A stretch of DNA of 64,000 nt from Halpernia humi. GTDB taxonomy: Bacteria; Bacteroidota; Bacteroidia; Flavobacteriales; Weeksellaceae. Under the pieces are notes generated by a model, which saw only the letters and a program-made list of their open reading frames with translations, did no database searches and was not told where the DNA came from. Each line of letters starts with the position of its first letter. The first letter of the stretch is position 1. Below are positions 33,983 through 45,002 of the stretch, piece after piece. Both the position numbers and the translations under genes were made by a program. Location: the NCBI RefSeq assembly GCF_900108025.1, contig NZ_FNUS01000007.1, positions 124,001-188,000 of the forward strand, written 5' to 3'.

Positions 33983-34645
33983 ATGGAACATATAACAGTA
34001 GATAAAAAAACAATTCTTAAAATATATAGCGATTTTGTTTTAAGAAACAACCATGCACCAAAAAACGTTTATTCATTTTGTGAAGATAATAAAATTGCTG
34101 AAAATGATTTCTATATTTTCTTTGCAAATTTTGAACAAATCGAAAAAGAATATTTGATTTATTTCTTCGAAGAAAGTCTTTTACTTTTGGCAGATGATGA
34201 CCAATTCGCAGAAATGAATAGCAAAACAAAGTTGCTAAGTTTGTACTATACTTATTTTGAGCAATTAACGATGAATAGAAGTTTAATATCCTATCTTTTA
34301 CATCATAAAAAACCGTTAGAAAATTTAAAAAAAATATCCAAGTTGCGAACTTTGTTTATAGATTTTGTGAAATCTTTGGATATCGCTGCAACCAATTTAG
34401 ATTTAGAAAATACCAGTTTGGAAAAAATTAAAAAATTGAAAAACAAAGGTATAGAAGAACTATTTTGGAATAATTTCTTGCTAACGCTTAAATTTTGGAT
34501 GGATGATACAAGTTCATCTTTCGAGAAAACGGATATTTTTATTGAAAAATCTGTAGAAGCAAGTTTCGAATTGGTCAATACAAAACCATTGGAGAAATTA
34601 TTAGATTTCGGAAAATTTATTTGGAAAGAAAAAGTGAGAAACTAG
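33983..34645 (+). CDS. TetR-like transcriptional regulator
   Basis: A 220-residue, all-helical protein. The N-terminal 60 residues contain a degenerate TetR helix-turn-helix (KKTILKIYSDFVLRNNHAPKNVYSFCEDNKIAENDFYIFF), and the rest forms a ligand-binding/dimerisation domain. Its position divergent from crtI across a shared palindromic promoter and 4 nt upstream of the ABC1 kinase gene suggests it represses the carotenoid and light-response genes. The effector is not known. Confidence 0.7.
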   Translation: MEHITVDKKTILKIYSDFVLRNNHAPKNVYSFCEDNKIAENDFYIFFANFEQIEKEYLIYFFEESLLLLADDDQFAEMNSKTKLLSLYYTYFEQLTMNRSLISYLLHHKKPLENLKKISKLRTLFIDFVKSLDIAATNLDLENTSLEKIKKLKNKGIEELFWNNFLLTLKFWMDDTSSSFEKTDIFIEKSVEASFELVNTKPLEKLLDFGKFIWKEKVRN

Positions 34646-34649
34646 CAAT

Positions 34650-35981
34650 ATGAATACCTTAAATAAAATTCCGACCTCGAAGATACAGAGGGCATCTAAG
34701 TTGATTTCGACAGGTGCAAAAGTAGGTGTAAATTACCTTAAATATTACGGTGATAAATTCACCAAAACTGAAGAAGAAGCCAAAAAAACTTTAGATAAAA
34801 ATAATGCAGAAGACATTTATGATAGTCTAAAAGAACTGAAAGGAAGTGCTTTAAAAGTGGCTCAAATGCTGAGTATGGAGAAAAATATTCTGCCAGAAGC
34901 TTATACTGAAAAATTCTCTTTAAGCCAGTTTTCAGTACCACCACTTTCCGCGCCATTAGTGTCGAAAACATTTAGAAAATATTTTGGTAAAAATCCATCG
35001 GAAATTTTCGATAAGTTTAGTTTAGATTCTGTGAATGCTGCAAGTATTGGCCAAGTTCATAAGGCTGAGAAAGATGGTAAAAAATTAGCAGTAAAAATAC
35101 AATATCCCGGCGTTTCTGAAAGTATTTCGACGGATTTGGCGATGGTAAAACCTATTGCCATGAAGATGTTTAACATTAAAGGAAAAGACTCCGACCAATA
35201 TTTTAAAGAAGTTGAAAATAAACTGTTAGAAGAGACCGATTACATCTTAGAAATGAAACAAAGCCAAGAAGTGGCAGAAAATTGTAAAAATATCGAAAAT
35301 CTGCTATTTCCAAATTATTATCCTGAATATTCTACAGAGCGCATCATCACGATGGATTGGATGGAAGGTGTTCCCTTATCAACCTTTTCTAAAGGCAGCA
35401 AAAGCGATGACACAAGAAACAAAGTAGGGCAAACATTTTGGGATTTTTATATGTACCAATTGCATTATTTGAGAAAAGTACACGCAGACCCGCACCCTGG
35501 AAATTTCTTGGTAAATGAAAATAACCAATTAATTGCGATTGATTTTGGTTGCATGAAGGAAGTTCCAGAAGATTTTTACAAACCTTATTTTGAACTTGCG
35601 ATAAAAGAAAATATCAACAATCCTGAATTTTTTGAACAAAAATTGCTTCAATTAGAAATTATTCGCGATGATGATTCGCCTGAAGAGCGCACGTTCTTTA
35701 AAGACATTTTTAAAGAATTATTAGTACTTTTTACCAAACCCTTACAAAATGAAACCTTTGATTTTTCTGATGATAAATTTTTCACAGATATTTCAGATTT
35801 AGGCCAAAAATATGCGAAAAACACCCAATTGAAAAACATGAATGCCAATCGGGGTTCAAAACATTTCATCTATATCAACCGTACTTTTTTCGGACTTTAT
35901 AGTTTGATGCACGAAATTGGAGCTAAAAATGTGAAAATAAATAATTATCTTTCGGTTCCAAAAAATGATAAAAACAATTAA
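34650..35981 (+). CDS. ABC1/UbiB-family atypical kinase-like ATPase
   Basis: A 443-residue protein of the ABC1/AarF/UbiB family. It shows the family nucleotide loop NAASIGQVHKAEKDGKKLAVKIQYPG (about 128-153), KGSALKVAQMLSM as the KxGQ-like N-terminal motif, and the catalytic HADPHPGNFLV (about 278-288) and AIDFGCMKE. Family members support quinone and prenyl-lipid metabolism and oxidative or light-stress tolerance. Here the gene sits between TetR and MarR regulators in a locus with carotenoid and photolyase genes. It has no C-terminal membrane helices, unlike canonical UbiB. Confidence 0.88.
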   Translation: MNTLNKIPTSKIQRASKLISTGAKVGVNYLKYYGDKFTKTEEEAKKTLDKNNAEDIYDSLKELKGSALKVAQMLSMEKNILPEAYTEKFSLSQFSVPPLSAPLVSKTFRKYFGKNPSEIFDKFSLDSVNAASIGQVHKAEKDGKKLAVKIQYPGVSESISTDLAMVKPIAMKMFNIKGKDSDQYFKEVENKLLEETDYILEMKQSQEVAENCKNIENLLFPNYYPEYSTERIITMDWMEGVPLSTFSKGSKSDDTRNKVGQTFWDFYMYQLHYLRKVHADPHPGNFLVNENNQLIAIDFGCMKEVPEDFYKPYFELAIKENINNPEFFEQKLLQLEIIRDDDSPEERTFFKDIFKELLVLFTKPLQNETFDFSDDKFFTDISDLGQKYAKNTQLKNMNANRGSKHFIYINRTFFGLYSLMHEIGAKNVKINNYLSVPKNDKNN

Positions 35982-35993
35982 AAACAAACACAT

Positions 35994-36635
35994 ATGAGTT
36001 TAAACCTAGTAATTGACCTACTTGAAGAGGTTAAAGATTTTGAAGAAAAAAATCATAAAAGAAGTATAACTGTCGAAGATTTTAGAAATTTTTTAAACGA
36101 AAAAGCGTATCAGCAAGAAAACCCAGTACGTTTAGCAGGAAAATTTGACATGGAAGTTAATAATTGCGAAAATGAAATCGCAAAACAAGTAATTCTACTT
36201 GGTCGATACGCAAAGCAATTGCTCCGAAAAGGATTAGAAAGCCACGAGCACTTGGCGAATGAAGATTTTACCTATCTCTATCGTTTGATGGATTATGACT
36301 CTCTCACAAAAACGCAATTAATCGAAAAAAATGGCCACGAAAAACAGAGCGGTATTGAAATTATAAAAAGACTCACCAAACATGAATTAATCTCTGAAAC
36401 ACCCGATTCTGAAGATAAAAGAAGTGTAAGAATTTCCGTTACCGAAAAAGGAAAAACCGTTTTCAAAAACTCTATGCAGGACATCACCAGAGTTTCTAAA
36501 TTATTGTGTGGAACACTCACAAATGAAGAAAAACTTCAATTTTTGGAAAGTTTAAAGAAATTAAACATTTTCCATAACACCATTTACATGAACAAAAAAG
36601 AAGAAAGTTTAGAAGAATTGGAAATGATGCTATGA
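35994..36635 (+). CDS. MarR-family transcriptional regulator
   Basis: A 213-residue winged-helix protein. The DNA-binding core spans about residues 100-150 with LTKTQLIEKNGHEKQSGIEIIKRL as the recognition helix region, and the wing reads ISETPDSEDKRSVRISVTEKG. It is longer than standard MarR proteins (about 145) because of an N-terminal helical extension. It starts 12 nt after the ABC1 gene and overlaps the photolyase start (ATGA), so it is in one transcript and probably regulates it. Confidence 0.82.
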   Translation: MSLNLVIDLLEEVKDFEEKNHKRSITVEDFRNFLNEKAYQQENPVRLAGKFDMEVNNCENEIAKQVILLGRYAKQLLRKGLESHEHLANEDFTYLYRLMDYDSLTKTQLIEKNGHEKQSGIEIIKRLTKHELISETPDSEDKRSVRISVTEKGKTVFKNSMQDITRVSKLLCGTLTNEEKLQFLESLKKLNIFHNTIYMNKKEESLEELEMML

Positions 36636-37936
36636 GCGAAAAAATAAATATTTTTTGGTTCCGAAGAGATTTAAGATTAGATGACAACCACGGTTTATTT
36701 GTGGCGCTGCAATCTGATTTAAAAGTTTTACCCATTTTTATTTTTGATGAAGAGATTCTCTCTAAACTGCCGAGCAAAAAAGACGCTCGTGTTGAATTTA
36801 TCCATAATTCTTTAGAAAAATTGAACGAAAGTTTAAAATCTATCGGCAAAGGAATTCAATACTATCACGGTAATGTTTTAAATATTTTTAAAGAATTAGT
36901 TTCAAAATACAAAATTGAAAAAGTCTTTACAAATGAAGATTATGAGCCACAAGCAATAGCGAGAGATTATGACATTGAAAAATTATTAATCTCTCAAAAT
37001 ATTGGTTTTGAAAGTTTTAAAGACCAAGTCATTTTTCACAAAGATGAAGTCTTGAAAGCCGATCAATCGCCTTACACTATTTACACACCCTATTCTAAAG
37101 TTTGGCTAGAAAATTTTAAAAAGGAACCACCAAAAAATTATCCTTCAGAAAAGCATTTAAAAAATTTAATTGATATTTCACCAAAAAATTTTGGTTTAAA
37201 AGACTTTGGTTTTGAAGAAACTGAAATTGATTTTCCATCGCAAAAAATAGATGAAAAACTCATTAAAGATTATGATATAAATCGCAATGATCCCTTTGCT
37301 GATAAGACTTCTCGCCTAAGTATTCATTTAAGATTTGGAACAAAAAGTGTTAGAAAAATTGTGGAAGAAACTAAAAATCTGAACGAAATATTTTTAAAAG
37401 AACTTATTTGGAGAGAGTTTTTTATGCAAATTTTGTATCATTTTCCAAAAGTTGTAAATCAAAATTTTAAGCCGAAATACGATGGGATTAAATGGTTGAA
37501 TAATGGCGAAGATCTCAAAAAATGGTGTGAAGGAAAAACCGGCTTTCCTATTGTGGATGCGGGAATGCGACAATTGAACGAAACTGGTTTTATGCACAAC
37601 CGCGTTCGAATGATTGCAGCAAGTTTTTTAGTAAAAGATTTATTGATTGATTGGCGAATTGGCGAGGCCTATTTTGCGGAGAAATTGCTAGATTATGAAC
37701 TATCTTCTAACAACGGCAATTGGCAATGGGCAGCCGGAACTGGCTGTGACGCGGCGCCTTATTTTAGAATTTTTAATCCCACTTCCCAGCAAGAAAAATT
37801 TGATAAAGATTTTAAATACATCAAAAAATGGGTACCAGAATTTGGAACAAAAGATTATCCACAACCAATGATAGAGCATAAATTTGCACGAGAACAAACT
37901 TTGGAAGCCTATAAACTTGCTCTTGATGAAAAATAA
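36632..37936 (+). CDS. phrB: deoxyribodipyrimidine photolyase
   Basis: Light-driven repair of UV-induced pyrimidine dimers using FAD. The 434-residue protein has INIFWFRRDLRLDDNHGL (about 4-21) for the antenna domain. The FAD-binding domain includes GMRQLNETGFMHNRVRMIAASF (about 311-332) and NNGNWQWAAGTGCDAAPYFRIFNP (about 362-385), where the electron-transfer tryptophans lie. It overlaps the MarR gene by 4 nt. Together with the carotenoid operon it points to a light-damage response. Confidence 0.94.
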   Translation: MSEKINIFWFRRDLRLDDNHGLFVALQSDLKVLPIFIFDEEILSKLPSKKDARVEFIHNSLEKLNESLKSIGKGIQYYHGNVLNIFKELVSKYKIEKVFTNEDYEPQAIARDYDIEKLLISQNIGFESFKDQVIFHKDEVLKADQSPYTIYTPYSKVWLENFKKEPPKNYPSEKHLKNLIDISPKNFGLKDFGFEETEIDFPSQKIDEKLIKDYDINRNDPFADKTSRLSIHLRFGTKSVRKIVEETKNLNEIFLKELIWREFFMQILYHFPKVVNQNFKPKYDGIKWLNNGEDLKKWCEGKTGFPIVDAGMRQLNETGFMHNRVRMIAASFLVKDLLIDWRIGEAYFAEKLLDYELSSNNGNWQWAAGTGCDAAPYFRIFNPTSQQEKFDKDFKYIKKWVPEFGTKDYPQPMIEHKFAREQTLEAYKLALDEK

Positions 37937-37976
37937 AATTTATATAATTTTGTCATTAGAAGTACTTTAAAAGATT

Positions 37977-38048
37977 GAACTCCTTCGGAGTTCTTTCTCA
38001 ATATTGTTCATTTTTTCTACAAAGATATTGCTCCTACGGAGCATTTTT
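37977..38048 (+). terminator. two hairpins after the photolyase gene
   Basis: GAACTCC (37977-37983) and GGAGTTC (37987-37993) form a perfect hairpin with loop TTC. TGCTCC (38029-38034) and GGAGCA (38038-38043) form another, followed by TTTTTATTTTT. The second is a good intrinsic terminator on the plus strand. The first resembles the small hairpins dispersed in flavobacterial genomes. Confidence 0.65.
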
Positions 38049-38079
38049 ATTTTTCGGAAAATTCAAAGACAAAATGGTA

Positions 38080-38928
38080 TTAGACCAAAATTTTTAAACT
38101 TTTAGGAAAAACTTTTACATCAATCGGAGATTCAATTTCCATATATTCGCCGTCTAAATGCCAAGTTTTTGTCTCTACAGAAAACTGAATTTGGGCGGTA
38201 GAAATATAATGAACGAATTTGCTGGTTTTTAATTTTCCTGCAAACATACGATAGGCAAAAATTGGTGAATAATAAAATGGAAATTTTTTCACTAAAGCAA
38301 TCTCAACCAAACCATCGCAATAATCAGAATTTGGCGAAATAAAAGCATTATTTCCAAACTGACGCGTATTGGCAAGATTTATCATTAAATATTTCCCATT
38401 ATGCTTGGCTAATTGACCGTCAAATTTTATTTCTACAGGTTTATATTTAAAAAATGTCTTTAAAGTTACTTTAATATAATTGCTAAAACCCCGGCTCGTT
38501 TTCTCGAATCTCTTTACGACTTCGCCATCAAAACCTGTCCCGGAAACATTGATGGATAAATGATTGTTGATGGTAAAAGTATCAATTTCTAAAAATTTTT
38601 TATTTTTAATTTTACTTAAAAGTTCATTAATATTTTTACTAAAATTAACTTCTGTGGAGAAACCGTTTCCCGAGCCAGCGGGAAATCCGCCCAAAATTTT
38701 ATCGGTATTCAATAATTTCTTTGCAACGCTTGAGAGTGTGCCATCGCCACCAATCGCGATGAAAATATCGACTGTTTTGAAATGATCATCAATAAATTTT
38801 TCGGTTCCTGTGGTAGATTTAGATATGTAAACCAAAGGGTTTTCAACAGTAGATTTTAAATTTTCTAAAAAACTATGATAATTTTTCTTTGCCGAAAAAG
38901 GGTTGATAATAAAGGCGACATTTTGCAT
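38080..38928 (-). CDS. diacylglycerol kinase family lipid kinase (YegS/BmrU-like)
   Basis: Phosphorylates a lipid such as diacylglycerol, with ATP. The 282-residue protein has FIINPFSAKKN at the N-terminus and the nucleotide-binding IAIGGDGTLSSVAKKLL (about 56-72). GFPAGSGNGFSTEV (about 80-93) and the C-terminal catalytic LDGEY follow. Two ATGs are possible, 38934 and 38928; I used the second because it puts the conserved NVAFIINP at the end. It is monocistronic on the minus strand. Confidence 0.88.
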   Translation of the reverse strand: MQNVAFIINPFSAKKNYHSFLENLKSTVENPLVYISKSTTGTEKFIDDHFKTVDIFIAIGGDGTLSSVAKKLLNTDKILGGFPAGSGNGFSTEVNFSKNINELLSKIKNKKFLEIDTFTINNHLSINVSGTGFDGEVVKRFEKTSRGFSNYIKVTLKTFFKYKPVEIKFDGQLAKHNGKYLMINLANTRQFGNNAFISPNSDYCDGLVEIALVKKFPFYYSPIFAYRMFAGKLKTSKFVHYISTAQIQFSVETKTWHLDGEYMEIESPIDVKVFPKSLKILV

Positions 38929-38954
38929 CCTCAAAAATAGAAAATATTTAGCAT

Positions 38955-38981
38955 AAAAAAACAGTCTTAAGAATAAGACTG
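38955..38981 (-). terminator. intrinsic terminator after the DUF5684 gene
   Basis: CAGTCTTA (38962-38969) pairs with TAAGACTG (38974-38981) around AGAA. On the minus strand it is followed by a run of T residues. Confidence 0.7.
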
Positions 38982-39005
38982 CTTTAAAAAAAATAAAATT
39001 TTTTA

Positions 39006-39449
39006 TTATTTATTTCTTAAATCTGGCAATGCATCTGGATTATATTTAGAATCATCAAATGCTAAAATTGGCAGAAAGATGAAACTTAAGAAAAATAAAC
39101 CTACTGTGAAACCTTCACTCTTTCCAAAAAATTTTGAAAGCCTGTTCAAATCAACTATCATGAGGTAAAACCCATAAAAAGGAATCCAATACATAAAAAA
39201 TTCCCACCACGGTCTTTTAATGATATCAATTTGAATAAAACTGGAATAAATTGGTATAAAAGCGCCCCAAGCATCTTCTCTCCCTGCTTTTTTAAAGATT
39301 TTAAACATACAAAAAAGAAAGAAAAATAGAAATGCGAAAAAAAACAGTACCATTCCTACACCTAAACCTGCAACGGCAGCGGTTTCACCAGAACTCATCC
39401 CGGAATAAGGATCAGTTTGTAATAATGTGATCAAAAATAATGTCGTCAT
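39006..39449 (-). CDS. DUF5684 membrane protein
   Basis: A 147-residue integral membrane protein with about four hydrophobic segments. The motif AGREDAWGAFIPIYSSFIQIDIIKRPWWEF (about 56-85) is typical of the DUF5684 group, sometimes annotated as a signal-peptidase-linked membrane protein. No catalytic residues are evident. It is transcribed away from gyrB with an intervening terminator, so it is probably independent. Function unknown. Confidence 0.75.
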   Translation of the reverse strand: MTTLFLITLLQTDPYSGMSSGETAAVAGLGVGMVLFFFAFLFFFLFCMFKIFKKAGREDAWGAFIPIYSSFIQIDIIKRPWWEFFMYWIPFYGFYLMIVDLNRLSKFFGKSEGFTVGLFFLSFIFLPILAFDDSKYNPDALPDLRNK

Positions 39450-39484
39450 AATTTTAGTTTTTAATGTTTATCAAATATAAAAAA

Positions 39485-39514
39485 AAGTCTTTAATAAATT
39501 AATACTAAAGACTT
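39485..39514 (-). terminator. intrinsic terminator of gyrB
   Basis: On the minus strand AAGTCTTTA (39514-39506) pairs with TAAAGACTT (39493-39485) around a 12-nt loop and runs into eight T residues. It lies just after the gyrB stop. Confidence 0.75.
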
Positions 39515-39538
39515 ATTTTTATAATGATATATTTATAA

Positions 39539-41821
<2,283 letters not shown>

Positions 41822-43114
41822 ATGAAAAGACTATTTGTATTATCTTTCCTTTCCGCGGGCTATTTTTTACACGCGCAAAGCATTGGTAATTCTCCTTACG
41901 CTTCCTTCGGCATTGGTGATGTTAAATATGATAACACAGTGGATATCAATTCTATGGGCGGAGTTTCTACTGCCTATGTTTCAGATTTTAACAATTCTTT
42001 TAATTTTGCAAATCCAGCAGCTAATCTTAATTTAGAACTAACTTCTATTAAGGTTGAAGGCACAAACGAGAACAATTTTTATAAAACCAACGTTGATAAT
42101 ACGAAAGTTACTAAGCATTCCACCTATCTTTCTAATATTTCTATTGCATTTCCACTTTCTCCGAAAGTGAAATTTGGCTTGGGATTTCAACCTTATAGCA
42201 GCAAAAATTATAATTTCATTAATACAACCGTTAACAATAACAACACAGTAGATACTTCTGATGATTACACAACGGTTAATAGATTCACCGGCACAGGAAC
42301 CATAAGCACAGTGCAAGGCGGTTTATCTTACGAAATTACACCTGGTTTCGCTTTAGGGCTGCGCGGAAATTTTTATTTTGGAAATCTCTACAATACCGAA
42401 GAAATTACCAATTCTGCCGCCACTTTGATAAATGGCTACCAAACAAAAAACAGAATTGAAACCTATGATTTCACTCTAGGAACTGTGTATCAAAAAAAGT
42501 TGGCGAATGATCGGAAACTGACTTTGGGTGCAACTTATACTTTTGGCGCTACAGGTAAAACAGAAACATATTATAAAAATAGCACCTATTATTACGGCGT
42601 TGCAGGTAACTTGGTGGATGAATTTATTATAGATGAAAATCTACAAAAAGACAACAATCTTTTCCCAATGAAAGCGTCTTTTGGCGCAGGTATAGGCAAA
42701 GATTTGAATTGGTTTTTAGGTGCGCAAGCAGATTACAAACAAGGTCAATCGGTATTATTTTTAGGAAAAGATTTTCAATATAAAGATTCATACAAAGCCT
42801 CAATTGGTGGCTGGTATCTGCCAAACGCAAATAATTTTAGAAGTTATTTGCAACGTGTTGTTTACAGATATGGCGCGTATTATGAAAAAGGAAGTCTCTT
42901 TTTAAATGGAAAAAATATTAATGAATTTGCACTTACTGGCGGTGTTACTCTTCCATTTACTGGTAAAACAAATGCCGCAAGCGCGCTAGAAATTGGTATT
43001 GAAGTTGGTAAAAGAGGAACTTTAAAAAATAATTTAATTAATCAAAATTTTATTAATTTAAAAATAGGTATTAATTTTGCCGATAAATGGTTTAGAAAAT
43101 CCCTATACGATTAA
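41822..43114 (+). CDS. outer-membrane beta-barrel protein next to lptC
   Basis: A 430-residue protein with a signal peptide (MKRLFVLSFLSAGYFLHAQ). The N-terminus SPYASFGIGDVKYDNTVDINSMGGVSTA recurs in Bacteroidetes barrels of the FadL-like type. Alternating strands continue to the end, and the last residues, FRKSLYD, follow an aromatic strand. It precedes lptC by 5 nt, so it is probably co-transcribed with an LPS-transport gene. Its substrate or role is unknown. Confidence 0.75.
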   Translation: MKRLFVLSFLSAGYFLHAQSIGNSPYASFGIGDVKYDNTVDINSMGGVSTAYVSDFNNSFNFANPAANLNLELTSIKVEGTNENNFYKTNVDNTKVTKHSTYLSNISIAFPLSPKVKFGLGFQPYSSKNYNFINTTVNNNNTVDTSDDYTTVNRFTGTGTISTVQGGLSYEITPGFALGLRGNFYFGNLYNTEEITNSAATLINGYQTKNRIETYDFTLGTVYQKKLANDRKLTLGATYTFGATGKTETYYKNSTYYYGVAGNLVDEFIIDENLQKDNNLFPMKASFGAGIGKDLNWFLGAQADYKQGQSVLFLGKDFQYKDSYKASIGGWYLPNANNFRSYLQRVVYRYGAYYEKGSLFLNGKNINEFALTGGVTLPFTGKTNAASALEIGIEVGKRGTLKNNLINQNFINLKIGINFADKWFRKSLYD

Positions 43115-43119
43115 TGTAA

Positions 43120-43713
43120 ATGACTATTTTTTTTAAATATATCTCCTATAAAAATATAGCGGCTTTCGTAAGTGTCGCTATATTTTTTTCTTTGCTTTCT
43201 TGTGAAGAAGATATGGCAAAAGCCAGAGGTACAAAAAAAATTGATTTTCCTTCGAAAATTATAAACGGAGCGCACATCATACAACGCGATTCTGGTTTTG
43301 TGAAAATCCGCGCTACAGCACCATTAATAGAAGAATACGAATTAATAGACACTCCATATATAGAAGCCAGAAAAGGAATTTACATACAATTCTACGACAA
43401 AAAGAAACCCAAAAAACCCGGAACTATAAAAGCAAAATATGCTAAAATTATCGAGAAAAAACAGTTTTACGAAGCCAAAGGAGATGTAAAAATTGTAACC
43501 AATGACGGCCAAATTTTTGTGACACAATCTATTTTTTGGGATAAAAATAATAGAAAAATGTACACCAATGATACGGTTTTTGTAACAGATAAAGATGGCT
43601 CTACGCTGGTGGGCGCAAACGGAATGACGGCGAAAGATGATTTTTCTGATTACACGTTCTTCAATAATTCGGGTGATATTAATGCAAAAAAAATCCCAGA
43701 AACAAAAAGATAA
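43120..43713 (+). CDS. lptC: LPS export ABC transporter periplasmic protein LptC
   Basis: A 197-residue protein anchored by an N-terminal hydrophobic segment ending FFSLLSC, where the cysteine fits a lipoprotein-like anchor. The periplasmic part is a beta-jellyroll with repeated LptC strands (GTIKAKYAKIIEKKQFYEAKGDVKIVTNDGQIF, about 101-133). It carries lipopolysaccharide from LptBFG towards LptA/LptD. The start lies 5 nt after the barrel gene and anmK follows by 17 nt, so the three are an operon. Confidence 0.85.
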   Translation: MTIFFKYISYKNIAAFVSVAIFFSLLSCEEDMAKARGTKKIDFPSKIINGAHIIQRDSGFVKIRATAPLIEEYELIDTPYIEARKGIYIQFYDKKKPKKPGTIKAKYAKIIEKKQFYEAKGDVKIVTNDGQIFVTQSIFWDKNNRKMYTNDTVFVTDKDGSTLVGANGMTAKDDFSDYTFFNNSGDINAKKIPETKR

Positions 43714-43730
43714 ACTTTCTAAAAATAACG

Positions 43731-44780
43731 ATGAACTCCTACTTTGCCATAGGCTTAATGTCCGGAACCAGTTTAGACGGTTTGGATATTTGCTACGCAA
43801 AGTTTTCTCTTAAAAATAATCATTGGGATTTCGACCTTTTAAAAACGGTAACTATCCCCTATTCAGAGGTTTGGAATAAAAAATTGTCCTCCGCTATTGA
43901 TCTTTCTGCTTCAAATTTATTAGCATTAAATGCAGAATACGGTTTCTATTTAGGCGATAAAATTCAAGATTTTATTAGTAAAAATAATATTGCAAAAATT
44001 GATTTAATTGCCTCTCATGGCCATACGGTGCATCATCAACCACAAAAAAAATTCACCTACCAAATTGGAGATGGCAGAGCCATAAAAACTAAAAATAATT
44101 TCCCAATTGTGTACGATTTTCGCAGCCAAGATGTCTTACTGGGCGGCAACGGCGCACCTTTAGTACCAATTGGTGACGAACTGCTTTTTTCGGAATTTGA
44201 TGCATGTCTGAATTTAGGCGGATTTTCTAATATCTCACTAAAACGACACGGAAAAAGATTGGCTTTTGATATTTGCCCTGTGAATATTGTTTTAAATTAT
44301 TTCGCCGAAAAATTTAATCAAAAATTTGATGACAAAGGCAACATTGCCAGAAATGGAATAATTAATAAAGAAATCCTATTTCAACTAAATCAAATAGAAT
44401 TTTATAAAAAAACCGAAGCCAAATCTTTAGGTTTTGAATTTGTACAAAAAGAAATTTTCCCTTTCTTGAAAGAAGATTCCGCAGAAAATATTCTAACCAC
44501 TTTCACAGAACACGCTGCCGAAAAAATAGCAGAAATTCTCCATCAATTTAAAATAAAAAACATACTTGTAACTGGTGGTGGCGCTTATAACCAGTTTCTT
44601 TTAGAAAAAATCGAAGAAAAAACGAATACAAAAATTGTGATTCCTAAAAATGAAATCATCGAATATAAAGAAGCTTTAATCTTTGCATTAATGGGTGTTT
44701 TACGACTTCGAGGTGAAAATAATATTTTAAGTTCTGCAACTGGAAGTTTACAAGACCATTGCAGCGGAATTTTAATTTAA
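43731..44780 (+). CDS. anmK: anhydro-N-acetylmuramic acid kinase
   Basis: Phosphorylates anhydroMurNAc released from the cell wall so it can be recycled. The 349-residue sugar-kinase fold opens AIGLMSGTSLDGLDICYAKF (about 6-25), with SHGHTVHHQP, GDGRAI, YDFRSQDVLLGGNGAPLVPIGD and the C-terminal LVTGGGAYNQFLLEKI all typical of AnmK. It is in an apparent operon with lptC. Downstream are two tandem palindromic repeats. Confidence 0.93.
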   Translation: MNSYFAIGLMSGTSLDGLDICYAKFSLKNNHWDFDLLKTVTIPYSEVWNKKLSSAIDLSASNLLALNAEYGFYLGDKIQDFISKNNIAKIDLIASHGHTVHHQPQKKFTYQIGDGRAIKTKNNFPIVYDFRSQDVLLGGNGAPLVPIGDELLFSEFDACLNLGGFSNISLKRHGKRLAFDICPVNIVLNYFAEKFNQKFDDKGNIARNGIINKEILFQLNQIEFYKKTEAKSLGFEFVQKEIFPFLKEDSAENILTTFTEHAAEKIAEILHQFKIKNILVTGGGAYNQFLLEKIEEKTNTKIVIPKNEIIEYKEALIFALMGVLRLRGENNILSSATGSLQDHCSGILI

Positions 44781-44877
44781 AAAGGACCAAGGAAATACTT
44801 TTTAAAAAATTACAAATCAATTTAGTAGAAATAATAAAAAAAATCTTTCTAAAAGTAGCGACTATTATAATAAAAAA

Positions 44878-44984
44878 ACTTTGTCAAAGCACAATTACAA
44901 TTCGTGAAACTTTGACAAAGTGGAATGTAAAATAAAAAACTTTGTCAAAGCACAATTACAATTCGTGAAGCTTTGACAAAGTGG
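44878..44984. repeat. two tandem palindromic repeats of family C (CTTTGTCAAAG type)
   Basis: Unit 1 is 44878-44923 and unit 2 is 44939-44984. Each has arms ACTTTGTCAAAG and CTTTGACAAAGTGG around a 20-nt loop that is nearly identical in the two copies (CACAATTACAATTCGTGAA then A or G). The units are 61 nt apart. They lie in the convergent gap between anmK and the SRPBCC gene and may serve as terminators. The same arms with a different loop occur at 58431-58581 and 59107-59257. Confidence 0.8.
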
Positions 44985-45002
44985 AGAATGCGTAGTTTAA
45001 AT

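Noticed and set aside
43342-43800. 152-codon minus-strand frame over lptC and anmK
   Set aside because: It is a shadow of lptC coding sequence with low-complexity Phe/Ser-rich translation.
44878-44984. CRISPR-like tandem repeats after anmK
   Set aside because: Only two units; the conserved part is palindromic arms with a shared loop rather than identical repeats with unique spacers.
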